A stretch of DNA of 64,000 nt from Serinus canaria (taxonomy: Eukaryota > Chordata > Aves > Passeriformes > Fringillidae): NCBI RefSeq assembly GCF_022539315.1, contig NC_066343.1, positions 39,509,696 through 39,573,695 of the forward strand, read 5' to 3'. The translations under genes and the position numbers were made by a program. This document shows, in pieces, positions 37,216 to 49,109 of this stretch. Positions within the stretch are counted from its first letter, which is position 1, and each line of letters opens with the position of its first letter. The notes below the pieces were generated by a model. The model ran no database searches. It saw only the letters and a list, made by a program, of their open reading frames with translations, and had not been told where the DNA came from.

Positions 37216-40200
37216 AACACGCAGAGAAGCAGACAAAATTGATTGTCAAGGCCTCAGCTACAAAGAAAATATACTGCCTTTTCTGTTAATTAAATGTGAG
37301 CATAGTGTAAGACTGGGGAGCTTAGATATTTAATACTTATATCTATAAGGTAAAGCTTAGAGATATAATTCCCATAGAATTGTCTCGTAACTATGACACA
37401 GAGAATTCGATGTTTGAAACATATATTATTAGGAACTCTTACATGAAATTTGAGTGTATTTGTTAGCAAGATAGCCACATATTTCCAGAGGAGATGTAGC
37501 TAGAGCATTTTATCCCTTGTCACAAGAAGTCATTCTACAAAAGTGGCAATAAGAGGAAGACAAAAAAATTGTATTATTTGGACAAGAAAAATGATTGGCA
37601 AACAATGTGGGAAAATATTTACATCAAATTTTGCATAAGGTAATTACAGTCATTTGGATAAAATGTCATTGATAATAGACATGAATGGACAAGTGCTCAA
37701 TATTTTGTAGGGGAGATACAGGTTAGGTAACACCTGCATAACATAGATATTTGCAATTGATTGGGCTTTCTATGCTTCTTTCTGACTACTGCTCCTAAAG
37801 TGCAGGCAGATAAAACCTCAGCTGTAGGTATAAAGTTATAATTGTGGAGAAAGGGGTCCCAGAACACTAAAATCCCTTAACCAGTGCTTATTTTTGAAAG
37901 GAAGAATAGCAAGGATACAACTTTCATTCCTTGACAAATTTTCTGAGAAATAATCAATTTTCACTATTAATAGTGAAGAAAAAAAAGGCAAAAAGCAAAA
38001 TCTACTCTCTTTCAATCAATCTTACCCTGTTCTGCAATATGCTAACAGACCTTAAAGAGAGAGTAAGACTAGATACCCAATAAGTTTTTGGCACTGTTCT
38101 CTGTGTTGCTCTCACAAGCAATCAAGGGAAACATGCTATGTGCAAATATTTACAAATAAATGAAAAAAATATTTTGAATCTATTTCAAGTATAGATGGCA
38201 GTGATTTGTTTTAGTATAGAAAGAGTTTTTTGAGCTCTTCACAGTCTTTGCTCTTGGTCCTCTATAGTTTAGGGTTTTCAGTGGTGGTCCTTGATGCCTC
38301 TGGCTGTATAGCTGAAACCAAACTGAGGGTGTGTGGCAGGGCTTTGGTAACAGGATTAACAAATATGAGTATGTATCAGTAATGTCATGTCACAAAAGGC
38401 AAGAAGTGAAGAAATAAAAAAGCTTTTGACATTACCACTGTTGGAATCTCAGAGTTGCTACTGCTCATTGTTGTAGAGGAAAATCTCTCAACAACAGAAG
38501 TCAAGTAGTCTTGTTAGAGACCGACACTTCTTATGCATGGGTAAGTGCACAGTTGCAAACACACAGGTATAGACACACTGTTTAACACATTTCATATATT
38601 TATTATTCCCCAGATTGGTAGATTGAGCTGGGTAACAACCAAGTAAGGTGAACATATCCTTTAGCAGCACACCTGAAGTTACTGGTAAAAGAAACTAACT
38701 TTTAAGTAGATTGTCAGTTACATACATTTACTAGTTTTCTTCCAAATGTTAGCTATGCCTACATGCTGCCTAATGAAAGTCTTAGATTGCAAAGTAAAAT
38801 TATTTTAAGACATAAAATAATTCTTAAATATTTTAAGACTAAGAGTAATTCAATTGATTTCTGCAGCAGTTCATTTTTGTGCAATAACTATTTCCTTATA
38901 TATCCTTTTCTGTAAGTTTCAGACGATTGAATTGAAAAAAAACCAAAATCCACTCTGATAAAGGAGTTATGGGCTATAGTGTTCAGTATTTTGTAGGACT
39001 TTGTTTGGTAGCAACCTTAATTCTTAGCTCTGGTTCCGGGAAACTGATGTTTTACAAAATTTGGACTAAATACTCTTCCTACTCATTGTTTATTTAAAAT
39101 AACTACAATTCAGAGCTGATACAACTTCCATTACTGGAATAAGAAAGGATCCTAGTGGTTTCTGTGAGAGACCTGTTCTTTCTTTCCTCTTTGTTCACAG
39201 ATTTTGAGGTTCATCTTTTGTTTATATATGGTCTTCTTCCCAGTGTTTTATAGCAAACCTAAAAAATCTGGCTGGTTGCACAGCTCTGTAGCAACTCAAG
39301 AATTCCCATGTCATTGACATATTTTTTGAAAATCCTTTCGCTAGGATTTTTCTCCTGAGAAGCTGAGAGGCCTCAGAAATGAAAGGTAAACAATAACTAT
39401 CTGATGGCTGTGGAATGTGGTCTGGAAATGGTTTACCGGCAGGTGCATCTTTGATTTGTCTCATGTGGATTGTTTTTAATTAATGGCCAAACACAGGTCC
39501 AGCTGTGTCAGGACTCTGGTCAGTCACAAGATTTTATAATTTTTTTCTAGCCATCTGATGAAAGCCTTTCTTCTGTCCTTTAGTGTAGTTTTATTAAATC
39601 ATTTTCTTTTCATATTTTATGTATATTAAAATAATAAATCTGCCTTCTGAAACATGGAGTCAAGATTCTCATCAACCCCTTGTTGGGGTTGCCTGCAAAT
39701 TCCACATTCCCATAGCCTTCTCTTTAGTTCATATTTTTATTAACTGCTAATGGGACTAATCATAGCACTTTTATTCCCAGAGGTCACTGGAAAGATGTGT
39801 TCTTTACCTGTCAAGTGTGATGATAACAAAATCCTAGAAAATACAAAATTATCTTGGCAGATGAGTAGGGGAAGAATATTGGATTAAAATTATAAATAAT
39901 TTTCCATCTTGTTAATATATCTATCATGTCAAATATGAAAGCAAGAGAAGGAAAGAAACTACAATATTTAACTGGAGTCCCATGGCCCTATTCAATAGAA
40001 ATATTTTATTTGTAGTACCTAGTGATTTGAAGATTGCATAGATGAATCATTAATTGGCAATTGATTTAAAAATTATTAAAATGCAATAGAAACCTGTTTC
40101 AGTGTTTTATTCCATAAGAGAATAATAATGTCTTCAATTGATTAACATAAGTTTTCTTGTTTTCATTGGACATTTATATTTGTATCCTGATGTACAGAGA

Positions 40201-43200
40201 ACTAATTTGTGGTACCACAGTAAAGTTTCTGGCATTTACAATTGGTTTCATTCTACTGGAGTGAGTAGGTTTCAGAGCAGGGGTAGAGAGAATTCAGTTG
40301 CCAAGAGGACAGAATGCCAAGCAGAGGAAAACCACAGGGGGTATCTGAATGGGGCAGCCCATAATACCTGGCTTCAGTTCACAGATACTGGCATGCAGTG
40401 GACTGTAACCAAGAGGAGAAAAAGGAACTTAGAATGGACTTTAGATTGCTTTGTGAGGAGTGATTAAGGGCAGCCTTGTAATATGATTATCAGCTGTGAA
40501 CTTGCCTTCTGTTCGGAGGACAGAGCGGAGCGCAGGTCCCAAAGGCTTCACTGCACCGCTGGGGTTGGGATAGGGGATTTAAATGGCTGAAGAGGAGAGG
40601 GAGGACACAAAACCAGGCACTGGCTGTCTTCACACACACTGTAAACACACACTGGGTGTCCATAAGAGTGAGTGTGGTGAGTGCTGTCACACTGAGAACT
40701 AGCTAGAGATGAACTACCTGTGGGCTGGGAGAGTAATTGCTTGCTTGCTGCTGCTGCCCACACCTTGTGCTTCATAACTCCTGAGGCTGAGCAGAGAGCA
40801 GCCTGGGAGCTACATGATTCAATTTACACTCTAAACTGGTGTATGCAGCTACCTACTAGTCACCCCTGAGTACAGCATTTCTCCAATTAATTTAAGTTGA
40901 ATTAAAACAGCTTTAAACTTATAGCTGGGGGTTTTGAATTTTAAAATTGATAGAAAAATATGAATGCCCCAGCTTCGTCCAGGTTATCATTTTATTTCTA
41001 TCAATAGACCAAGGAAAAAAAATTATCTTTGCTATCCATTATTTTTTAGTCAACATCTGTGACTTTAGCTAATGAACAAGTTATATTGGAATAGGATGTA
41101 GAGAATAAGGGCATTGCTATAATATTACACCGAGGTATAACAGCTTCACCTCAAACTGAAGTGAAATTCAGCAGCATGCAGCCACAATAATAAACAGCTA
41201 GAGTTTTGCAAAGGTGTACCCTATTCACACCTACAGAAATAATTATTAGTTTTGCAACACATAAAATATGTAACTAAACCCACATGTTAGGGCAAACAGC
41301 TAATTTTCACATCTATGTCTACACTTTGATACGAAAATTATGTATGTATTTTCAAATGTGCTATAGAATACTATTAAAAAAGAAAAATATGAAGCCATTG
41401 ACATTGTCGGCTTTGGGTTTTTTGTTACTGTTGTATTTTTTTTTGTTGTTGTTGTTGTTGTCTTGTGCTTGCTTTTCTGTTTGGTTTTTTTTTTGTTTTT
41501 GGTTTTTTTTGTTTTTGTTCTTTTTTTTTTGTTCTTTTTCTTTTTTTCCTTCCAAGACTGGAGAAATACACATCAATTTTTGCATTTCAGTTTTCTAGGT
41601 ACTTCTGCCCTTGGATGCCATATTACTGTTGATACTTTAAATATCCTGGTTGAAAAACACAGTTAAAGATAACTGCCATTTAAATGACGATGTGTAGTAA
41701 AACTGTCAGTTTACTGTGACAATGAAGATTTTTTTGCTTAAAAGTTTCATCTTAAAAGATTAAAACTTTTTGTCTTTGATGTTTCATCATCTGTTTTGAC
41801 CTGTCTCAGTAAAGGTGTGCACAGCTGTGTTTACATTGGAAGGTGGATAGTAATATAATATCCAAGGAAAAGCTTCCTTAACTTTTCCTGAAATTGGGTT
41901 GTAGCTGCTGCAAAACAGTGCTTGTTTTGCAGAACTCCAAATCTTTATTCTACGCAGAATAACACCTGGTGATAACCTGGTGGTTTCAACAGCTGTGTTG
42001 TGATTACCTGAGGGCATTAATCATTACAGCTTGTTGGAGATGTGTTTTTCACACTCCAGAAACACAGACCTATGTTAGAGCTTTTACTCTAGATTGAGCC
42101 TTGAGAAGTGACCTGACCACGGGTTTGAGACAAATCAAGGCAAAGCCCTATCAACTTCTCTACTCTCTGGTAGGGAACATCTCCTTAATATACCTTGCCC
42201 TTACATGTATTTACATCCACCTGTGAGAGATCAGGTTTCATTCCAGATGTGTTTATGAGTTATACATTGAAACTAAACAAGAAGAGTCACAATATTAATT
42301 AGTACTGCTTGACTATGTCATCATCTGACTGCTCAGACTTAAGACTGTGTGCATTCTTCTCTAAAAGGATTCTGTGCTGTAACAGAGCTAATCAAACATG
42401 AAATAGAAGAACTGAATGTATGAATGGCTTGTTTCCTGGCTTTATACAATTTCAATTGGTTGATATGCTATGTAAGAACTTGAATATCAACCTACATGAA
42501 TTTTGTGTTTCAAAATACATACCAGGCAAATGATTTGCTAGGAAGAACAATCAAACTGTGAAACATTAAGGACTTGTTAACAGTGAAAGCTAAGTTAACA
42601 TATTTGGAGAATAAAGCAACAAGAGGCATGAGAATGAGAGAAAACTAGCTAATTTTTGCAATAAGTCAGTGGTTTTATATTTTTCATAACACACAAACCT
42701 AATAATCAGGAGTACACCGTGCATATGTGTGTTACACATATATTCCTGATTAGAAAACAAAATAATTTTTTTACATAAAATATTTTGACAGTAAGATATA
42801 AGAACACATGTGTCACTCTGTGATAAAAGGAATCTTGGCTGTGGGGCATCTGAAGAACAAACAGGAAAATTAAGGGTGTGAATTGTGACATTTTTTCAAG
42901 TATCCAGATAAAGGAGTAATCTGGTGCAGCCTTGCTAGCTTGTCATTGAATTTCCTTCTAATACATGGAATCAGAAAACATGGATATCTGTGGTTTGTGT
43001 ATGTGTGTGTGTGTTTCTGACATTCCATTCATTATTGCAAGTAAGTGTGACGCAGAGGATAGAGAAGCTCAGCCAGATGAGACCTATTTGTCTTTTGTTT
43101 ACAGCCAGTGGCCAGTCCTTTTCCTCAGATGCTTGCTTAGGGTGGAGAGCAGCAAATAAAAAATCATGTGAATGAAGTAAAGGGTTATGTATACTTCAAT

Positions 43201-43755
43201 ACAGATTTCTTCTGAAATGAAGGGAACTGAGTTTTAGGTAAAAGCCTTGGTGCGAGAGAAGGCAGATTATTTAACAGCTCTGATAGTCAATATATTTTAT
43301 TCAGTAGCAAAATTTTCACTGTGATTTGTTGGGAGGAAATGCTGATCTCTGACTTTATTCTAATAAGGAATTCATCCAACTGGTTCAGAACATCTTCAGT
43401 GTGCAACAAGTATAAATTAATTGAAATTCAGTCATGAAATTCATCTTGACTTCAGCACCTGTCTGACTTCAGGGGACAGAAAACTTCTCTGATGGTGTTT
43501 GGGAAACAGTTGAAAATACTAGTGAATATCAGTCTTGTGAGTCACCTGATGCAGTTGAACTCAGTGCAGGCTAAACTGATGATTTCTGCTTGTTTTGCAT
43601 ACTTCAGACCTGTACAAGAGCATGGAGCATATTAGTCTTTCTTGTCTGAAGGAAGACTAACTCTTCCAGCTGAAGAGGCACATCAGTCTATTTCTGTCCA
43701 AACTGATGACAGCTACCCATTTCTAACCTCATACACTAGCCAACCAGCTGCTATA
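37216..43755. other. Intergenic spacer with T-rich tract
   Basis: About 6.5 kb of AT-rich sequence. A T-rich tract (41411-41551) contains a short TTG microsatellite, and a short TG run lies near 42997-43016. A slightly GC-richer block at 40250-40800 was not recognised. No gene or RNA was identified. Confidence 0.6.
41411..41551. repeat. T-rich low-complexity tract with (TTG)n
   Basis: Nearly pure T/G on the + strand, including five or more TTG units and several runs of eight to ten T. It produces long spurious Phe/Leu- or Lys/Asn-rich ORFs on the two strands, which are not genes. Confidence 0.9.
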
Positions 43756-43985
43756 TTAGAGAATCACAGAACCAGTTAGGTCAGAAAAGACCTCTGAGAT
43801 CACCATGTCCCACCTTTGCCCAGACACCACTTTGTACCAAGACCACAGCACTGAGTGCCACATCCAGTCTTTCCTTAAACAGTTCCAGGGGTGGTGACTC
43901 CACCTCCTCCCTGGGCATACTGCCCCATATGACTCAGTTGTGTAAGTCTTTTCATATCTTCGTGGCAGGATTTTTAAAAAACGCT
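43756..43985 (-). mobile_element. CR1 3' fragment, antisense
   Basis: It begins GAGAATCACAGAACCAGTTA and continues GGTCAGAAAAGACCTCTGAG, ATCACCATGTCCCACC, CCACATCCAGTCTTTCCTTA and then the CAGGGGTGGTGACTCCACC block, all in antisense CR1 order. It is truncated after about 230 bases and does not encode protein. Confidence 0.9.
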
Positions 43986-46900
43986 TTTGCTTTCCAGGAT
44001 TGTGGGAACTGCTTTTTTTGTTGTTTAGGTTTTTTTTTTAATTGTGTTTTTGTGGATACAATTACAAAATGGTTCCATGCTTAACGACTGCTTAAAAGAT
44101 GAGCAGTACTCAACTGATCCTCTTAATATACATGTTTCTAAGCAATGTTCTGTAAGGAAATTTCTTTCTTATTCTCATAAGCATGTGAATGGTTCCACTT
44201 TTGTTAATCTTGCCTAAAATTACAATCTTTTACATCAATATATACAAATACATATATACATACATACATACATATAAATTAATTAAATTAAAAGAACTGC
44301 ATTAACTTAAGACCAAAATTTATCCCATCATAATTATTTTTTTTAACTAACGTTAATAACTAGTACATTTTACTCACCCAAGTATGTTAATTGATAGTGT
44401 GAGGCTGTGAGCTACCTGAATTCTGAATTTCACTTGTGCAACACTGACAAATGAGCACAGACACTCTGCAGTGGTCAGCACATAGGCAAGTGGAACAAGA
44501 TTTGAACCCACCTGATTGACTAAACAAGGGTCCAATTCTTGGAAGAAGCGCGGGCTCACTGCACGTGCCGCCTTTATATTTGCAGAAGCCTGGGATGTTC
44601 CAATGTCTAGTAACCACAGAAAGCAGTTGCTTTGATCAGGCTGCCAGCCATGTGTAAAATCCTGTTCAGATGGAGAAATTGTAATTTCAATTTGTACAAA
44701 GTTTATGGAAAAAAAAAAGGATATCTCGAGGAAAGGTGGTGCATATGGATTAGTCGTGGTAGTCCCCTACAAAGCGTCATGTCCTTCTTTTTAAGACTTG
44801 ATGCTTTGAAACACACAGCGGGGTGGCATCTTGTAGGTCCTATGAATTTGAAAAGCAGTTTTCTGTGTAAAAAGGGGGAAATATCTGATCTCTCTTAGGG
44901 GTAGGTAATTCATGGTTCCTAAAGGCTGCATTTTGTTAAAGTTTTTGGAAATTTCATGGCATTTTCAGTTGTTTTCAGTTAAACTAATTGTTTAGTTGAG
45001 AAATTGAGCAATAGGAACCAATTTTTATCTGTTTGAAGCAGCTCATATCTGAGAAATCAGTTTAGGCATTATTTGTTGTCAAGGATGCCATGCTTCAGAT
45101 ATTGTTGGAATATCATCCAGTGAAAACTATTACCACTTGTGCTGCACATTCCAGGGAAGGAATTTTTATCATAATTCAACAGGTTGTTTTCCTATGGCAC
45201 ATTTCTTAAAAGAAATTACACTAGCAAGAAAAGAGGAGAGTACTAGTAATCAGCTGCACTGTCATCAGAGCAGTTCTTCAGCATTCTGTGCAAAGAATGT
45301 GTGTTATACATATAATTTTGTTGACAGAAACAAATCCTTGCCCATATATCGGATTTTCTTCAACAAAGAAATCATGTGTGCTTTAAAAGCTCTGAAGTTG
45401 CTTAAATGTTTCCTGTTAAGGTTGCATATGATTGATTTATTTATTTAGACTGACATGATTCTTTGATTCTATAACATAAAAGTGTTTTTATAGGATGGAC
45501 TGCTGATCCTTCGTCTGATCTTCCTATTTCATTTTACACAGTATTGGGTATTATTATAAATTAATGTATATCAAAGCTTAAGACAGCTTTGACTCTGCTC
45601 CTTAGAGTTAACTGGAATTGTTCGTGATGAACTAGAGCCCTGACCAGTTTAAAGGAAACCCAGTAGGGTACAAGTCCTTGCAACAGGAGCATCTAACTTT
45701 CCAGACTGCCTCCCAGGAGTCTATCTGATTTTTTGTGTGTGTGGTTTCACATTTCTTCATGGCAAGCTTCAGTTAGTTTTAACAGTAGGAAACATAACAT
45801 AATGAAAACATTATCTTCCTTTGTAATTATGACACAATCTTTCGTCTTAGTTTCCTCTTCCAAGGTTAGGCATCTAAAGTTACTTACACGACAACTTTAA
45901 GATAGGACTGATTTTCACAGCTGGCAAACACAATCTGTGTAGCCACTGTATGTTTCACAGGGCTAACTGAATTTCACAGTTTAAGAAAACATAAGTACTG
46001 AGTTGATTTTGGAGCGGCCAAGAAATGGTGGCAGGTGCCTGCAGCAATCCGATGGCTGGATTGAAATGGGAGCACTGCAGGGCTGTCCTCCAGCTGCATC
46101 TAGGCATGCCAGCACAGGGGAAATTTCTGCTTTCCTGAGCTGGATAACTCAGTCACAGTTATCCCAGGAAGCTCTTCACCATGATTGGTAATATGTCCTT
46201 TAAGGATATCTGGCTTTAAATTAGCTCATATGCCAAGTTGACTATTGAATCCTTCAATTTCCTATATGTCTGCATGACAGGTGGTTGCCAAGTGCAACCA
46301 AATACAAACAAACCTGACAGGATACATATCCTGTAATTAAAGTTTCAGAGGCACTCCTAACAGTTATTCTCCAACTTCTTTTTCATCACTTTAAAATACC
46401 TGCTCCTCTGCTTCCATGGAGGTCTTGTATTAAATATGAATCCCCTCTTACTTCCGTCCCTCGAATTTTGTAAGACAGAAGTGACTCTAGTCTTGCAAAA
46501 TATGAAGACAGATGGAAGTAGTTAGGCAATGCATGGCGAGGGGAGCTCCTCTTGTTCTTAAAACAGTAGAAATGGCATTAGAGGCAGAGAATATGAAATA
46601 ACTGATTTTGTCTCTTTTCTTCTTCAGATGGAATGAAAATAATTGGAAAAGGCAAAAAAGAATAATCATGATAAATTCAAAAAAGTTTTTTTATCAGAGA
46701 GAAGGAATTATGTTAATGGAAACTGGTGATAAGAACAAAGTTAGAAGTAATAACAGATGTATAAGTAACATATAATTCTCTTCAGAAACAGCATGAAGAG
46801 ATATAGCACAGAAACTCATGAAGAAATTTTTTAATAAAAGAATGTGGGTTTTTTTTAAACATCACTTTTTAAAAAGTTTATCATAAAAGTAAGAATAATT

Positions 46901-48536
46901 ATGAAAATCTATAGTACTGCTACAATAAAACATTTAACATACTCTTTGTTAAGAGCATAACTTTTTCTGTTGCTCTGGATTACTTGTGAATAGTTTTTAT
47001 ATTTTTTCTTTATTTCCCTCTCAGATTGCTGTGTTCAAAATTACCCACTGGTTCATCCTTAGTTTTGCTTGAAAGTTATCAGTTCACACAGACTGTTTGA
47101 AATTAGAGCTGTCCTTCCTGCTGCTGAAGACAGTCACATGAGATATTTTTCCTCCCATATCAGGCGAGAGAATGCGATGTCCTCTTTGTGCTGAGAGAAA
47201 CCCCAGGAGTCAGCAGAGTACATTCAACTGTCATACAGCTATAAAGTAGTATGAAATATAATATCCCACAGCTTTTAGTCCTGTAGTACAGTCAGCTAAA
47301 GCACTTAGACATCACCATGGCTAAAGCCTAGTTCAGTGCAGCTGAGCGCGAGCTGAGCTGTTATTTTTGTACAGCTGCTTCAGAAATCAGGTGCTTTTGG
47401 AGGAAGGTCAGCCTGTTACCAAAAGCATTTATGTTACAAACATAGTATTAACTTCTCATAGGAGTTCTTGAGTGTTTACTTAGAGGCAATTTGACTTGTA
47501 GAAAAAAAAAATCATTGGAATACTTATTTTCTTCTCCAGTTGTATAAATATTGAGGAAAGTATATACCAAGTCTGTTAATGGATTTAGGCTCATAAGAAC
47601 ATAATATTTTTCTTTATGCTTTTGGGCAGGTAAAAGGCAACCCTCTTTTAATATCCCTTTAGTGGAAGAAATGTTCAATAGTATTAATTCTCTTTTTTTC
47701 CTGTCTGATTTTATACTGTGTTGCTGAGACGAATTGTCTTTTGTGCAATTTCCATGCTGAGAAAAGAAGATTCCTTAAATTGTTAGAAATGAAAAATTAG
47801 TGTGGCTTTATAATTTCGTGATTATTTTATGGTTTGTTTTACTTTTCTGCTCTGAGTCATGTAATCTTTAATCTCTTTTGGTTTATATCCCTCATTAATT
47901 TTGTTTGATGTTTCCTGTTTAGAAGATCTTTTAGGAATGCTTTACTACATCTCCAGTTTTGTCCACCACTCCAATATTTTATGGCAATATTTTTTGGTCA
48001 TACATTGTAGTAAGTAATAACTTAGGGTTTTTAAATACACTTATTTTATTTCTCTCACGATACAAAAAAGAAAGGTCAAATTAGCCATGTTCACAATTAT
48101 TCAGCATTTAGATCTGAACTATTGTCAAAGTACCATATATTCAGGAAGTAAATTCTAATAGGATTATCATCTCAAATATTATCCTGACCTTTTATAAATA
48201 AAAAGCCCTACACAGGTAATTTTCCTACCTTTGTAAATTAAACAAAAAAATTACTATTCTCTGGCACTTAGGTCAGTGGACATCGCAGTGTCTACTTTAT
48301 TATTGAACTGGACATGCCTTCCAAAACAGGATGGCCACATTAGAACTGGATTATCCCATCTCCCAAACAGTGTTCATTGAGACAGAATCATGGGAGATGC
48401 TAGCTGTGCTGCAACCAATGCCAGGCGTTGTTCTAAACCATAGAACAGCATAGGTAGGTGAGTTTCAGAGTCTTTGTCTGAGAACAGACACTTACAGAAT
48501 CATTAGCTGCAGTCAAGGGGACTGACAGACACCATC
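43986..48536. other. Intergenic spacer, no gene recognised
   Basis: AT-rich DNA with a tetranucleotide microsatellite at 44238-44290. A possible residual CR1 tail (TGATTCTTTGATTCTATAAC) lies at about 45453-45472. Small GC-richer stretches at 46000-46190 and 47150-47360 were not recognised. Confidence 0.55.
44238..44290. repeat. ATAC/ATAT microsatellite
   Basis: Tandem CATA units interrupted by ATATAC, followed by AATTAATTAAATTA. It is a likely length-polymorphic locus. Confidence 0.9.
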
Positions 48537-49109
48537 TGGTTTTGGCTGGGGTAGTGTTGATTTTTTTCACCTGGCTAGCACAGAGCTGTGTTTCCATTTG
48601 CGCTGAAAACAGGGTTAATAACATAGAAATTGTTAATGCTGAGCAGGGCTTACACAGAGCCAAGGCCTTCTCTGTTTTTCCATATGGCCGCACTGGTGAG
48701 GTCTTCAGGGTGTCTGGGAGCTTGTGAGGGTGAAGAGCCAGGACATGTGACCCCAACTGACCAAAGGGATGTTCCAGACCATATGACATCATGCTCAGGA
48801 TATAAAGTATGGAAGAAGAAGGGGCGTGTAGTGATGGCATATATATCCCCAGGTCACTTTATGTGTATTGGGGTCCTGCTCTCCTCGAAATGGCTGAACA
48901 CCTGCCTGCCCTTGGGAAGCAGTGAATGAATTCCTTGTTTTGCTTTGCTTGTGTGTGTACTTTCCCTAATAAAATGTCTTTATCTCCAAAGACATAAAAG
49001 TGAGAGTTTTCTCACTTTTATGCTTCCAGTCATGTCCCTGATCCTGCTGGTGGAGGAGTGAGTGGCTGCCTGGGGATTGGCTTCTGGCTGGGGTTAAACC
49101 TTGTCCTCA
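48537..49109 (+). mobile_element. ERVL-type solo LTR, sense
   Basis: A ~570 bp block that I recognise as a bird ERVL-class long terminal repeat in + orientation. Landmarks in order are TTTTGGCTGGGGTAGTGTTG at the 5' side, GCTGAGCAGGGCTTACACAG, ACCCCAACTGACCAAAGGGA, CCATATGACATCATGCTCAG, a TATAAA box at 48801-48806, TGGCTGAACACCTGCCTGCC, an AATAAA signal at 48968-48973, and GCTGGGGTTAAACC at the 3' side. No gag, pol or env sequence adjoins it, so it is a solo LTR left by recombination. Matching 5 bp target-site duplications were not evident at the edges I chose, so the ends are approximate. The family is assigned from memory of avian repeats. Confidence 0.85.

Noticed and set aside
41284..41666. 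Phe/Leu-rich and Lys/Asn-rich ORFs on the two strands
   Set aside because: Translation of a T-rich simple tract, not genes.
48433..48840. 135-codon minus-strand ORF
   Set aside because: It lies mostly in the antisense strand of the solo LTR and has no retroviral or host protein signature.
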